From Flavobacterium haoranii (GTDB lineage: Bacteria > Bacteroidota > Bacteroidia > Flavobacteriales > Flavobacteriaceae), in the NCBI GenBank assembly GCA_003246205.1, contig QKBC01000010.1, forward strand, positions 1 through 64,000: 64,000 nt of DNA. The letters are read 5' to 3'. A program made the translations under genes and the position numbers. Numbering within the stretch: the stretch's first letter is position 1; each line of letters begins with the position of its first letter. The notes under the pieces are model-generated. The model had not been told where the DNA came from. It searched no databases and was given only the letters and a program-made list of their open reading frames with translations. Positions 1 through 8,210 of this stretch are shown here, piece by piece.

Positions 1-1405
1 CGACAACTGTGGCGTAAACGGAGAGACCAGTGGTACTTTGGCAGGAGTAGCAGGTGATGTGGTTACCAATGGTTGTACCCAATACATCGATTATACATTC
101 AACATTACAGACGATTGTGGCAATCAGGCCGAACCTGTAGTGATTCGCGTAACCAGACTATTTGATGAAACTCCACCAACACTAACTTGTCCATCTGATA
201 TAGAAGTATTTGATTGTGATGGGGATCCGGTTATTGATATTCCAATAGCTTATGATAATTGTGATCAGGATGTAAGTGTAACTCCGATTCGTTCTGATGG
301 TTTGGCATTGAATGATCCATTCCCGGTAGGAGAAACAGTGACTGTTACTTTTACAGCGGAAGATGATTGTGGTAATCAATCGAGCTGTAGTTTTACAGTA
401 CTGGTTAATTCATGTGAAAGTCCACATTGTACCTATACACAAGGTTTCTATGGTAATCTGAATGGAGTTGCCTGTACACCGGGCGGCGGTGGAGCTATGG
501 CTCAGGATATTATGGTAGCGGCATTAACTAATGTCGGAGGAGAATTTAATTTTGGTAGTTTGAGTACAGGAAATTATTTCTTGTTGAAATTATCTGATAT
601 TAATGCAAATCCGATCCCTGCTCAAAATAATATCTTTAAAATGCTTCCGGGAGGCGGAACTCCAAGAAAATTGGTTGGTTTTGCTACCTATGATGTATAT
701 GCTACTTGGGCAGATAATGATCCGCTTAATGCAACTTTCAGAAGCAAAGGAAGAATTAATAATAATTTGTTAAGTCAAACAATAACATTATTCTTTAACT
801 TACAAATGGATACTGCTTTGAACTCAGTTGTATTAGAGAGTACTTTTGCAACAGTTGATGTCGAATGTGGTACAGATACTCCAATTCCGGACACTACTCA
901 AATTTTCAATATTCCGCAAAGTGTTATTAATTATTTGGATATGAATGGAGGGGCAACAGTTGCTAATTTGTTTATACTGGCAAATCATGCACTGGGAGCT
1001 GAATATATTGGTAGTTTATCTCATTCGGATATTAATCAGGCTGTAGATGCTATTAATAGAGGATATGATCGATGCAGAATGAAAGTAGCTGTTCCAACTG
1101 AAGAGACTTATACTGATTCATTCTCAGGAAGTATCTTTACCGCTGATTTCAAAGTTTATCCTGTTCCGTTCAAAGATTATATTACTATTCAATATTTGTT
1201 CCATTATCAATCAGATGTTGAAATTCAGATTTTTGATGCCAGAGGATTGTTGTTAATGACAACTAATGATAAAGATGCTTATTATGGCAAAGAGATTAGA
1301 ATTAATACAACTTTTAATATGGTAGGTAGAGATGCTATTTATTATGTTAAAGTTATTTCTAAAACAGGTGTTTCGATCAAGAAAATCGTAGCGATGAGTT
1401 ATTAA
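1..1405 (+). CDS. C-terminal part of a large HYR-domain, T9SS-secreted surface protein (5' end outside window)
   Basis: The reading frame is open from base 2, so the gene begins upstream of the window; a TTG at 38 is an internal codon, not a start. The visible 467 residues begin with Cys-rich, DNCG-type repeats and an HYR-like domain (PTLTCPSD near residue 60, then TAEDDCGNQSSCSFTV), an immunoglobulin-like adhesion fold common in large Bacteroidota surface proteins. A region of about 230 residues without a recognised domain follows. The last 80 residues (FKVYPVPF, then beta-strand pattern, ending KIVAMSY) have the layout of a T9SS type A C-terminal sorting domain, which directs export and attachment to the cell surface. 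Role (adhesion or cell-surface scaffold) is inferred. A strong terminator follows. Confidence 0.8.
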   Translation, partial: DNCGVNGETSGTLAGVAGDVVTNGCTQYIDYTFNITDDCGNQAEPVVIRVTRLFDETPPTLTCPSDIEVFDCDGDPVIDIPIAYDNCDQDVSVTPIRSDGLALNDPFPVGETVTVTFTAEDDCGNQSSCSFTVLVNSCESPHCTYTQGFYGNLNGVACTPGGGGAMAQDIMVAALTNVGGEFNFGSLSTGNYFLLKLSDINANPIPAQNNIFKMLPGGGTPRKLVGFATYDVYATWADNDPLNATFRSKGRINNNLLSQTITLFFNLQMDTALNSVVLESTFATVDVECGTDTPIPDTTQIFNIPQSVINYLDMNGGATVANLFILANHALGAEYIGSLSHSDINQAVDAINRGYDRCRMKVAVPTEETYTDSFSGSIFTADFKVYPVPFKDYITIQYLFHYQSDVEIQIFDARGLLLMTTNDKDAYYGKEIRINTTFNMVGRDAIYYVKVISKTGVSIKKIVAMSY

Positions 1406-1426
1406 TTAAAAAAAAGCGACGAAAAG

Positions 1427-1456
1427 AAAAGGGCAATGATTTCATTGCCCTTTTTT
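1427..1456. terminator. Bidirectional intrinsic terminator
   Basis: The arms AAAAGGGCAATGA and TCATTGCCCTTTT pair perfectly and are flanked by A- and T-runs. The hairpin lies between the converging HYR-protein gene and ATP-grasp gene and can serve both. Confidence 0.9.
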
Positions 1457-1458
1457 AT

Positions 1459-2502
1459 TTAGAATTTTAAAATAGTATTATAAAATTCAATATGTTTTTT
1501 AAATTCATTTATTCCTTGTGAAATACTCAAATAAGGAATTCCTTTTTTATGATTGGCTTTGCTAATTAAGTAAAGATAATGATAATGGCGAATTAATTCT
1601 TTCCAGCCAAAAAAGATAGAGTGTTCCGGATCGTAAATATGAGTGGGCTCACTGATAGCTCCGTTAATTTCTACAATTTGGAAGTTTTTGCCGTTCTCCA
1701 AGTCTTCAAAATCGGTAAACATAATATCCATTCTTCCATAATGAAATCCTTCAATCTGATCGCAAATTTCAGTAAAAGTAGCCTCTAATTTTGCCGTAAT
1801 CTTATGACTTCTATCGATAAATTTTGTGCCTCTGCAGTGATTTCCATAAGGAACGAGATTAACGGTTTCATTATGATCTAAAACAGTATCTAAATAAGTA
1901 CTATATTCTTTTTCTAAAACTTCCAGTTGGAATTCGTATCTAGGATCTTTTAATAAAATTTCTCTAATGTTTTCTTTCCCGTTTCCCGTAACAATTAAAA
2001 ATTCTTTCCAGACAATTCCGGTTATTCTCCCTTTTTCTTCATTTGGAAGTTTAACATAGAATAATCCTATTTCATTAGGGAAAGGAATGCAATCTTGTAA
2101 CAAGAAATCAAAATCAGCCTTTTGCCAATACAATTTTACTTCTTCTAGATCGTACAATTTTTTAACAGCGGTTCCTCTCAAACCGATATCCGGTTTAGCA
2201 ATTAACGGAAATTGTATCTCTTTTTCTCTTATTTGTTCTTCTAGAACGGAAAAGTCTGTTTCAGGTCTAATTAAAACAGTTTTCGGATAATATTTTTGAG
2301 GAATTAAATCGTAAATCTCTTTTTTCGATTCCATGAAAAAACCTCCGTTTTTAATGGTTGGATTAGAAGCATTGAAATAAAAAAAGGATCTGGTTCTCAG
2401 TACATAAAAAATATATTGAAAATAAACGGGAAGATAGACTATTTGATAGGGCCAATATTCCCAATGAATTAATTTATGGAAAAATAAACGAAGTTTTCTC
2501 AT
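1459..2502 (-). CDS. ATP-grasp family protein (D-Ala-D-Ala ligase-like fold)
   Basis: 347 residues. After a basic/aromatic N-terminus, an ATP-grasp core is visible: the nucleotide-binding IAKPDIGLRG at 101-110, GRMDIMF at 256-262 and the metal-binding QIVEINGA at 275-282 (Glu278, Asn280). Such enzymes join a carboxylate to an amine or thiol with ATP hydrolysis. The substrate cannot be told from sequence. It is the last gene of a leftward run (YHS, msrB, doxX, dinB, NRDE, ATP-grasp), starting 3 nt after the NRDE stop, so it is very likely co-transcribed. The fold is clear, the reaction unknown. Confidence 0.75.
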   Translation of the reverse strand: MRKLRLFFHKLIHWEYWPYQIVYLPVYFQYIFYVLRTRSFFYFNASNPTIKNGGFFMESKKEIYDLIPQKYYPKTVLIRPETDFSVLEEQIREKEIQFPLIAKPDIGLRGTAVKKLYDLEEVKLYWQKADFDFLLQDCIPFPNEIGLFYVKLPNEEKGRITGIVWKEFLIVTGNGKENIREILLKDPRYEFQLEVLEKEYSTYLDTVLDHNETVNLVPYGNHCRGTKFIDRSHKITAKLEATFTEICDQIEGFHYGRMDIMFTDFEDLENGKNFQIVEINGAISEPTHIYDPEHSIFFGWKELIRHYHYLYLISKANHKKGIPYLSISQGINEFKKHIEFYNTILKF

Positions 2503-2505
2503 AGG

Positions 2506-3177
2506 TTAAAGCGGTAAATATTGCATAGTTATAGTTCCGTTTGAGTCATAAAGACATTGAGTAATACTTACGGTTTTCAATTCATTATTTCGATTGATTT
2601 GTAAACCGAATTCTTGGTTCTCTTTTTGAGTGAACTGATGAAAATCTAAAACAGATTCAGGAGAGATAATTTCATTTTGGCTTAAAAATTCTTCGAACCA
2701 TACTTTTCGTTGAGTTCTTATCGAAGCGCTGTACAAGGTTGAAGAAGACCAGATATGAGCTTGATTTTGATCTAAATTTTGTGTGGATTTCTCAAATTCA
2801 TCCCATTGCAATTGATATAATTCATTTCCATTAAAAAAGACAATGGTAAAAGGTTCTATATCAGTTAAATCAGTTATTTGCCAAGTTTTTAAGATGTCTT
2901 TAGAAGCAATCAGGTCTAAAGCAATCAACCCTCTGCTTTTACGATACTTCGGTTTAGGAATGTGTTTTTCCTGAGCACCATTCAATAGAATAATAATATT
3001 TTCAGAATCATGTGCTATCCATGTTCCGCCTGCTTTCGGATCTTTCGGAAAACAGATCATTTTTCCATTAATCGTATACAAGTGCGGTGGAATAGCAGTT
3101 GCACGATTTGTTTTTTCGTCACGGTTAGATGTAAGGCAAAATCCGTTTTGAGTTGCCAAAAAAGTTACTGTGCACAT
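2506..3177 (-). CDS. NRDE family protein (TANGO2-like)
   Basis: 223 residues beginning MCTVTF, with the family signature SNRDE at 17-21 and a GGTW-type segment near residue 50, as in the NRDE/TANGO2 family. Human TANGO2 has been linked to heme handling and lipid metabolism, and the bacterial function is not settled. Cys2 is in the position expected for an Ntn-hydrolase-like nucleophile if the initiator Met is removed (inference). No signal peptide. The start overlaps the end of the upstream DinB gene by 13 nt, so the two are likely translationally coupled. Confidence 0.8.
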   Translation of the reverse strand: MCTVTFLATQNGFCLTSNRDEKTNRATAIPPHLYTINGKMICFPKDPKAGGTWIAHDSENIIILLNGAQEKHIPKPKYRKSRGLIALDLIASKDILKTWQITDLTDIEPFTIVFFNGNELYQLQWDEFEKSTQNLDQNQAHIWSSSTLYSASIRTQRKVWFEEFLSQNEIISPESVLDFHQFTQKENQEFGLQINRNNELKTVSITQCLYDSNGTITMQYLPL

Positions 3178-3653
3178 TTTAAACGGTATTCAATGGTCGA
3201 TTTAGCTACGCCGAAATTATCAGGTAAGGATACATGGGTAAGTTTTAGCGCAGCCACTTTAATTAAGGCTTGATGATGAATGCTGTGTTCTAAATTATAC
3301 AACAATTCGCGAAAATAGTTAGTTTTGATAGAAAGTACAATAGAATCGACACCTTGTTCTAAAAGCATTTCTTTATCCGTTTTGTCAATTTCACAGCGTA
3401 AAACTTCTATACTATCAATAGCTGTTGTTATCTGAGTTTGTATTAAAACATTTCGTTCCCTGAAATCATAGTTTACAATACCTGAAGCGTAATTGTTTAC
3501 CAAACATTGATAAAGTTCAACTATATGTCTTATATGCTCACCAATGCTGGCATTACTTAATTCAAAATGTTGTATTGTATAATCCTCAGGCTTTAATTGC
3601 CTTAAGAAATCAAGAATTTCGCAGAAATTATTTTTTACAGAAGAGATCAGCAT
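3165..3653 (-). CDS. DinB-like four-helix metal-binding protein
   Basis: 162 residues, mostly helical. A histidine in GEHIRHIVELYQ (about residue 35) and a later HSIHHQALI (about 125-133) match the three-His metal site of the DinB/YfiT fold. Family members are often thiol-dependent metalloenzymes or unassigned proteins. It sits between a DoxX-like membrane protein and the NRDE gene, in the same direction with short spacing or overlap. The substrate is unknown. Confidence 0.75.
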   Translation of the reverse strand: MLISSVKNNFCEILDFLRQLKPEDYTIQHFELSNASIGEHIRHIVELYQCLVNNYASGIVNYDFRERNVLIQTQITTAIDSIEVLRCEIDKTDKEMLLEQGVDSIVLSIKTNYFRELLYNLEHSIHHQALIKVAALKLTHVSLPDNFGVAKSTIEYRLKCAQ

Positions 3654-3670
3654 TTTTATAGTTTGTTTTT

Positions 3671-4039
3671 TTAAGATAGAAAATTTTTAGCATCAGTGAT
3701 CAGAACATAACAGCAACAGACAAATGTAATACAAGCCATGAAAAATAAACTTCCGTGGTCTTGATTCACTTCTATAGTAAGAATAAAAATATGTGATAGA
3801 ATAGCACCTAACATCGTTCCGACTCCTAAAATAGCACCATAGAAAGATTTTTTAGGAATCAGGAGTAAAATAGAAGCAATTAATTCTATTATTCCGGTTC
3901 CGATTCTTCCATAAGGCTCTAAATTGAGCTTACTGAAAAGAGCAACACTTTCCGGTGCAGCTGTAAATTTATAAAATAAAGTTTGCAACATTATAACAGC
4001 CGGAATTATTCTGGACAACCAATAAAGCAATCGTTTCAT
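3671..4039 (-). CDS. DoxX-like small membrane protein
   Basis: 122 residues from the ATG at 4039 (MKRLLYWLSR). A longer frame opens at 4087 but would run through the msrB stop, so the internal start, 5 nt downstream of msrB, is preferred. Four hydrophobic helices are visible with the layout of DoxX/DUF4870-like proteins (helix 1 near 8-25, GRIGTGIIELIASILLLIP in the middle, two more at the end). Proteins of this type accompany redox and envelope-stress genes. Neighbouring MsrB and YHS genes suggest an oxidative-stress context. No enzymatic motif is visible. Confidence 0.7.
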   Translation of the reverse strand: MKRLLYWLSRIIPAVIMLQTLFYKFTAAPESVALFSKLNLEPYGRIGTGIIELIASILLLIPKKSFYGAILGVGTMLGAILSHIFILTIEVNQDHGSLFFMACITFVCCCYVLITDAKNFLS

Positions 4040-4044
4040 GATTC

Positions 4045-4518
4045 TTATTTTTCCGGGATGAATTTGATTGAAACAGAATTGGTACAAAATCGTTTTCCGG
4101 TAGTTTCTCTTGGACCATCATCAAAAACGTGTCCTAAGTGGCTACCGCATTTAGCACACATAACTTCAGTTCTGACCATTCCGAAACTTAGATCTTCTTT
4201 GTAAATGACAGAACCTTTTATAGCTTGGTCAAAAGAAGGCCAGCCGCAATGCGAATCAAATTTAGTGTCAGACGTAAAAAGCTTATTACCACAAGCGGCA
4301 CAAACATATTTACCTTTTTCAAAATAATCCCAATATTCTCCGGTAAATGCCCGTTCAGTACCTTTTTCGCGTAATACTCTATATTCTTCGTCGGAAAGTT
4401 TTGCTTTCCATTCAGCATCCGTTTTTTTGACTTCAAAGTTCATATCGTCACTTTTTTTAGTTTGTGATTGACAAGATTGAATCACTAAAATTAAGATTAA
4501 AAACAATATCTTTTTCAT
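4045..4518 (-). CDS. msrB: Peptide methionine (R)-S-oxide reductase, lipoprotein form
   Basis: Reduces the R-sulfoxide of oxidised methionine in proteins. The chosen start (ATG at 4518) gives 157 residues with a lipoprotein signal ending at VIQSC (lipid-carrying Cys16), so it should act in the periplasm, membrane-anchored. The structural zinc cysteines are C73/C76 (CAAC) and C121/C124 (CAKC). The catalytic Cys145 is in RFCTNS, and Cys91 in SHCGWPS is a candidate resolving residue. The start overlaps the YHS-gene stop by 4 nt (ATGA), showing tight coupling. MsrA is not fused and not seen nearby. Confidence 0.93.
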   Translation of the reverse strand: MKKILFLILILVIQSCQSQTKKSDDMNFEVKKTDAEWKAKLSDEEYRVLREKGTERAFTGEYWDYFEKGKYVCAACGNKLFTSDTKFDSHCGWPSFDQAIKGSVIYKEDLSFGMVRTEVMCAKCGSHLGHVFDDGPRETTGKRFCTNSVSIKFIPEK

Positions 4519-4979
4519 AGCACATTTTTTTTTGTTATTTTTTCCCAATTCATATCAGCTTTCTTTTTTAACGCTGTTTCATTTTTATTCCAGCTTTTTA
4601 GTGTGTTACTAAAATACGCATTATAAAATAAATAGAGTTTACCGTCTATAATTTTAAAAGTCTGAGGGCTAATCTCAACTTTTGAGCCGCTGTCTCCCAT
4701 AGCATAAGCACACCATCCTCCATATTGAGGTTCGTATCGTTCCGGATTGGCTTCTAATAGTTTTTTATGGTCTAAAGAACTGCAATAATAAATGGTATTA
4801 CGGACAGAAACAGCAAATTCTTTTTTTCCTTTTACTGCTTTTCCAATGGTAAAATAACTGATCGGATCGTAGCCTTGTAAAGCAACACCTGATTCCAGAT
4901 TTCGATTTTCTTTTGGATTTTGGCCCAAACCGATCTGAAAAAAGGAAAGGATGATTACTAATACTATTTTCGTTTTCAT
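4515..4979 (-). CDS. Secreted YHS-domain protein
   Basis: 154 residues from ATG 4979 ([12 protein letters not shown]). An N-terminal signal peptide ends near GLGQ. The rest is a YHS domain: GYDPISYF, then [19 protein letters not shown] and GGWCAYAM with two Cys at typical metal-ligand positions. YHS domains are small metal-binding modules found in transporters and oxygenases. Alone with a signal peptide they are of unknown role. Directly coupled to msrB (4-nt overlap), which suggests a role in periplasmic copper or redox protection (inference). Confidence 0.8.
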   Translation of the reverse strand: MKTKIVLVIILSFFQIGLGQNPKENRNLESGVALQGYDPISYFTIGKAVKGKKEFAVSVRNTIYYCSSLDHKKLLEANPERYEPQYGGWCAYAMGDSGSKVEISPQTFKIIDGKLYLFYNAYFSNTLKSWNKNETALKKKADMNWEKITKKNVL

Positions 4980-5029
4980 AACTATTATTTTTAACAAAGT
5001 TATGACGCTTTCAACAATAGAAATGTAAA

Positions 5030-5728
5030 CTACTTTACTTTACTGGCTAAATTTTTGAGTTGGGTAAGATTCGGGATTATGATTTCTTTTCTGGAGTAAT
5101 AAATCTGATTCTCATTTTCCAACTCATTGAGTAGCGAAATAGTGGTCTGTCTGGAAGTGCAAATGATTTGGGCAATATCATTTTGCGTGAGATAATTTTC
5201 AATACGAATGCTTCCGTTTTCTTCTATGCCATCACGTTCAGCCCATTCTATTAAAAAGAGTAAAAGGCGAGTTTCTGCATTTAAAAAAATAAGATTGTTA
5301 TAGTTGTTCTTCCATTTTTTGATTTTAAATCCAATAAATTTGGTATAAGATAATGCTAAATCCGGGTATTTTAGCATCAGGTTCTCAAAATCTGATAGCA
5401 GAAAACTACATATAATAACTTCATCAGAAAGTGCTTTGGCAACCTCATTCGAAACACCTTGTTCCAAAGTAAGTTCACCAAACAAGTCTCCTTTTTGAAT
5501 GATTTCTTTTATTTGTTCATTGCCATCATCATTCATTTCAACAATTTTGATATTTCCTTTTTTCAATAAGAAGATCTGAGGAACTTTTGTATCCGAAAAA
5601 TATAGAATATCTCCTTTTTTCGCTTTCTTAAAATTGGAAATAATACACAACTGTTTAATCTGACTATAACTCAGAATTCTAAAAAGCTTGTGGTCGCGTA
5701 AATACCAGTATTTTAACTCTTCATACAT
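5030..5728 (-). CDS. Crp/Fnr-family transcriptional regulator
   Basis: 232 residues. The N-terminal cyclic-nucleotide-like barrel spans about 20-125 (KGDILYF, LLKKGNIKI, GDLFGELTLE). A dimer helix and a winged-helix DNA-binding domain follow, with YLTQNDIAQIICTSRQTTISLLNELE (recognition helix, about 180-205). No N-terminal Cys cluster, so not an iron-sulfur FNR. It sits 50 nt upstream of the YHS-msrB-doxX run in the same direction and may control it, possibly in answer to redox stress (inference). Confidence 0.85.
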   Translation of the reverse strand: MYEELKYWYLRDHKLFRILSYSQIKQLCIISNFKKAKKGDILYFSDTKVPQIFLLKKGNIKIVEMNDDGNEQIKEIIQKGDLFGELTLEQGVSNEVAKALSDEVIICSFLLSDFENLMLKYPDLALSYTKFIGFKIKKWKNNYNNLIFLNAETRLLLFLIEWAERDGIEENGSIRIENYLTQNDIAQIICTSRQTTISLLNELENENQIYYSRKEIIIPNLTQLKNLASKVK

Positions 5729-5737
5729 ATAGTAAAG

Positions 5738-6181
5738 TTAAGTATTAATTTCCAGATCTTTGATGTACTCTTCATGTTCATAAAAGAACATTTCAAAAGC
5801 AGTCATCTTCTCATAAAAGAAATCAAAGACTTGAGCCCAAGTATTTTTATTGTTGATACTGATTCCTGTGAGTTCTACCCAAATTCGACTAATTTCTTTT
5901 CCACTTTCTAAAAAATAATGCCGTTCAAAAATAGCATCCGGTAAATAATCTTCTTGTAAAATAGCCTTTAGCGATTCTACTTTTTCAAAGTAAATTTTAC
6001 GTTTTTCATCTTCTTTCGGCTCAATATCAAGCGAAACCTGAGCTTTTTTATTATCAATGTAAAATTTAAAAGAAACATCTTTAATCTTGGTATCATACAA
6101 TAACCATTTCCGAGGATATTCTTCAGCAAAATTGATCCAAAATTCCTTTTTTATTTGACGGGCTTCTTCTTTACTAAACAT
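5738..6181 (-). CDS. DUF4268 domain protein
   Basis: 147 residues, soluble, with FWINFAEEYPRKWLLYDT near the start and a C-terminal helix rich in Phe and acidic residues. The pattern matches DUF4268, a domain also found attached to restriction-type nucleases but here stand-alone, as in many Flavobacteriia. Function unknown. It is divergent from the Nudix gene and ends 9 nt before the Crp-family gene, so the two may form an operon. Confidence 0.7.
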   Translation of the reverse strand: MFSKEEARQIKKEFWINFAEEYPRKWLLYDTKIKDVSFKFYIDNKKAQVSLDIEPKEDEKRKIYFEKVESLKAILQEDYLPDAIFERHYFLESGKEISRIWVELTGISINNKNTWAQVFDFFYEKMTAFEMFFYEHEEYIKDLEINT

Positions 6182-6221
6182 AATTATGGCTAAAAAAATT
6201 GATTTTTGTTAAAAATTAAGC

Positions 6222-6251
6222 TAACTTTATAGGATGCAAAAAGCAAAGTTA
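6222..6251. promoter_or_regulatory. Overlapping divergent promoters for the DUF4268 and Nudix genes
   Basis: On the minus strand TAACTTTG (6244-6251) matches the Bacteroidota -7 element TAnnTTTG, 63 nt before the DUF4268 start. On the plus strand TAACTTTA (6222-6229) is a one-base variant 28 nt before the Nudix start. Together they form an imperfect inverted repeat. Confidence 0.45.
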
Positions 6252-6256
6252 ACATT

Positions 6257-6910
6257 ATGCTGTTTAAAGATTTTAAAAAATATGTTCCAAAAATAGAAAA
6301 AGAAAAATTGTTAGCTTCTGATGCCCATACAAAAATGGCACCATTAGAACGAATAACTTTTCTTAAGGACAATGATTTTTTAAAATATTCACCCAGAGAA
6401 GCAGCCGTTTTGATGTTATTATACCCAAAGAACAATGAAACACACTTGGTTTTAATTGTTAGAAATTCTTATCCGGGGGTTCATTCTTCTCAAATTGCTT
6501 TTCCCGGAGGAAAAGTTGAAGATATAGATATTAATTTGGAGCAAACCGCTTTACGGGAAGCTTATGAAGAAGTTGGTGTAAATCCTAAAAGTGTTGAGAT
6601 TATAAAACCTTTTAGTCAAGTGTATATTCCGCCAAGTAATTTTTTAGTTTCTCCTTTTATGGGAATAGCAGATGAAGAAATTCAATTTACAGCTAATCCC
6701 GATGAAGTAAAACGAGTTCTTGAATTCCCGTTGTCTTCTTTTTTAGATGAAAAATCCATTGTTCAGGTTCAAATGACTACTTCTTATGCTAAAGATATCC
6801 AAGTGCCGGCTTTTAAGGTTGATAAGTATATTGTATGGGGAGCAACAGCTATGATGATGAGCGAACTTAAAATGGTAATCCAAAATTCAATATTAGTCAA
6901 AAGTATTTGA
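6257..6910 (+). CDS. Nudix hydrolase, CoA pyrophosphatase type
   Basis: 217 residues. A full Nudix box is present (GGKVEDIDINLEQTALREA, then YEEVGV, about residues 94-118). It is preceded by the NUDIX CoA-family segment VHSSQIAFPGGK seen in CoA pyrophosphatases (NudL/YeaB type), which hydrolyse CoA or oxidised CoA to 3',5'-ADP and phosphopantetheine. Cytoplasmic. Single gene, divergent from DUF4268 and followed by an inverted repeat that probably ends its transcript. Confidence 0.85.
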   Translation: MLFKDFKKYVPKIEKEKLLASDAHTKMAPLERITFLKDNDFLKYSPREAAVLMLLYPKNNETHLVLIVRNSYPGVHSSQIAFPGGKVEDIDINLEQTALREAYEEVGVNPKSVEIIKPFSQVYIPPSNFLVSPFMGIADEEIQFTANPDEVKRVLEFPLSSFLDEKSIVQVQMTTSYAKDIQVPAFKVDKYIVWGATAMMMSELKMVIQNSILVKSI

Positions 6911-6950
6911 TAATTAGCGGTTTGGACTAATTATAAATTGTGTAGAATTA

Positions 6951-6978
6951 TAAAAACATGACATTTATCATGTTTTTA
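6951..6978. repeat. 11-bp perfect inverted repeat between Nudix gene and hyaA
   Basis: TAAAAACATGA, a six-base loop CATTTA, then TCATGTTTTTA. As RNA it makes a weak AT-rich hairpin ending in a T-run, consistent with a terminator for the Nudix gene. It is also centred about 96 nt before hyaA and could be an operator for the hydrogenase operon. The sequence does not decide between the two. Confidence 0.5.
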
Positions 6979-7060
6979 AAAGTACTATTAATCTATTTTC
7001 GTATAGTTTGAGATAATGTTATTGCATTACCTGTATATACCAACCAATATCTAAAAACAT

Positions 7061-8185
7061 ATGAAACAAGAGAGTAATCAAAATCAAACCTATTTGCAAA
7101 GTATAGAAGCGAATGGGTATACCAGAAGGGATTTTATGAAATTTGTGGCTTTTATAGGAGCCTATATGGGGGTTGAAAACACAGCTATTGGCCAAATCGC
7201 CAAAGCCTTGGAAACTACTCCGCGATTACCGGTAATTTGGGAACACTTTCAAGAGTGTACCTGCTGTAGTGAATCTTTTATCCGATCGGATCACCCTATT
7301 GTAGCTGATATTATTTTAGACAAAATTTCTTTGGATTATACCTTGACTTTAATGGCGGCATCAGGTCATCAAGCCGAAGCTGCTAAAAAAGCAACAATGG
7401 ATAAGTACAAAGGTGAATATATTTTGTGTGTGGAAGGTTCTGTTCCTCTTGGTGCTGATGGAAATTATTGTTGTATTGCCGGAAAGAGCGCCTTAGAAAC
7501 TTTAAAAGAATCAGCAGCAGGAGCCAAAGCAATTATCGCTTGGGGAAGTTGTGCAACCACAGGTTGCGTTCAAGCGGCTAAACCAAATCCAACGGGAGCT
7601 ACGCCAATTGAAAAAATTATTACGGATAAACCAATTATTAATGTTCCGGGATGTCCACCAATTGGTGAAGTGATGGCCGGAATTATAGTTCACGTAGTAA
7701 CTTTCGGAAGATTACCGGAATTAGATAGTGCCGGTAGACCAAAAGCTTTCTATTCTAAACGTGTTCACGACAGTTGTTACAGACGTCCTTATTTTGATGC
7801 TGGTTTGTTTGCAGAAACTTTTGATGATGAAAACGCTAAAAAAGGATATTGCTTGTATAAAGTAGGATGTAAAGGACCAAGTACTTACAATGCTTGTGGT
7901 AACATCAGATGGAATGGAGGCGTAAGTTATCCGATTCAATCAGGTCACGGATGTATCGGATGTAGTTCAAATAATTTCTGGGATGCAGGAAGTTTTTACA
8001 CTCGCGATGCTTCTGTAATTGGAGGAGGTATCGAAGCCGATGCCGATACTATCGGTAAAGTAGCAATCGGAGCAGTTGCCGCCGGAGCCGCGGTGCATGC
8101 TGTAGCCTCTAACATTTCGAAAAGAAAAGATCTGAACAGACGTATTCATAATGCAATCGAAAACGAAAAAAGAGTAGAAGAGTAA
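7061..8185 (+). CDS. hyaA: [NiFe]-hydrogenase small subunit, O2-tolerant membrane-bound type
   Basis: Electron-transfer subunit of an uptake hydrogenase, 374 residues. A Tat signal (RRDFMKF at 22-28) exports the folded heterodimer. With an offset of 49 to E. coli HyaA numbering, all six cysteines of the proximal [4Fe-3S] cluster are present: C66, C68, C69 (ECTCC), C164 and C169 (WGSC...GC) and C198 (PGCPP). C68 and C169 are the two extra cysteines that mark O2-tolerant group 1d-like enzymes. Distal-cluster ligands H236, C239, C264, C270 and medial-cluster C279, C298, C301 are intact. A hydrophobic C-terminal helix (about 331-350) anchors it to the membrane near HyaC. Unusual extra cysteines occur at 123, 137 and 138. 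First gene of the hya-hyp operon. Confidence 0.95.
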   Translation: MKQESNQNQTYLQSIEANGYTRRDFMKFVAFIGAYMGVENTAIGQIAKALETTPRLPVIWEHFQECTCCSESFIRSDHPIVADIILDKISLDYTLTLMAASGHQAEAAKKATMDKYKGEYILCVEGSVPLGADGNYCCIAGKSALETLKESAAGAKAIIAWGSCATTGCVQAAKPNPTGATPIEKIITDKPIINVPGCPPIGEVMAGIIVHVVTFGRLPELDSAGRPKAFYSKRVHDSCYRRPYFDAGLFAETFDDENAKKGYCLYKVGCKGPSTYNACGNIRWNGGVSYPIQSGHGCIGCSSNNFWDAGSFYTRDASVIGGGIEADADTIGKVAIGAVAAGAAVHAVASNISKRKDLNRRIHNAIENEKRVEE

Positions 8186-8210
8186 ATTTAAACCATAAAC
8201 AGTTAAGAAT

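Noticed and set aside
6951..6978. Possible FNR-type site before hyaA
   Set aside because: The symmetry ATGA-N6-TCAT does not fit TTGAT-N4-ATCAA, and the Crp-type regulators in the window lack FNR cysteines. Kept only as an unassigned inverted repeat.
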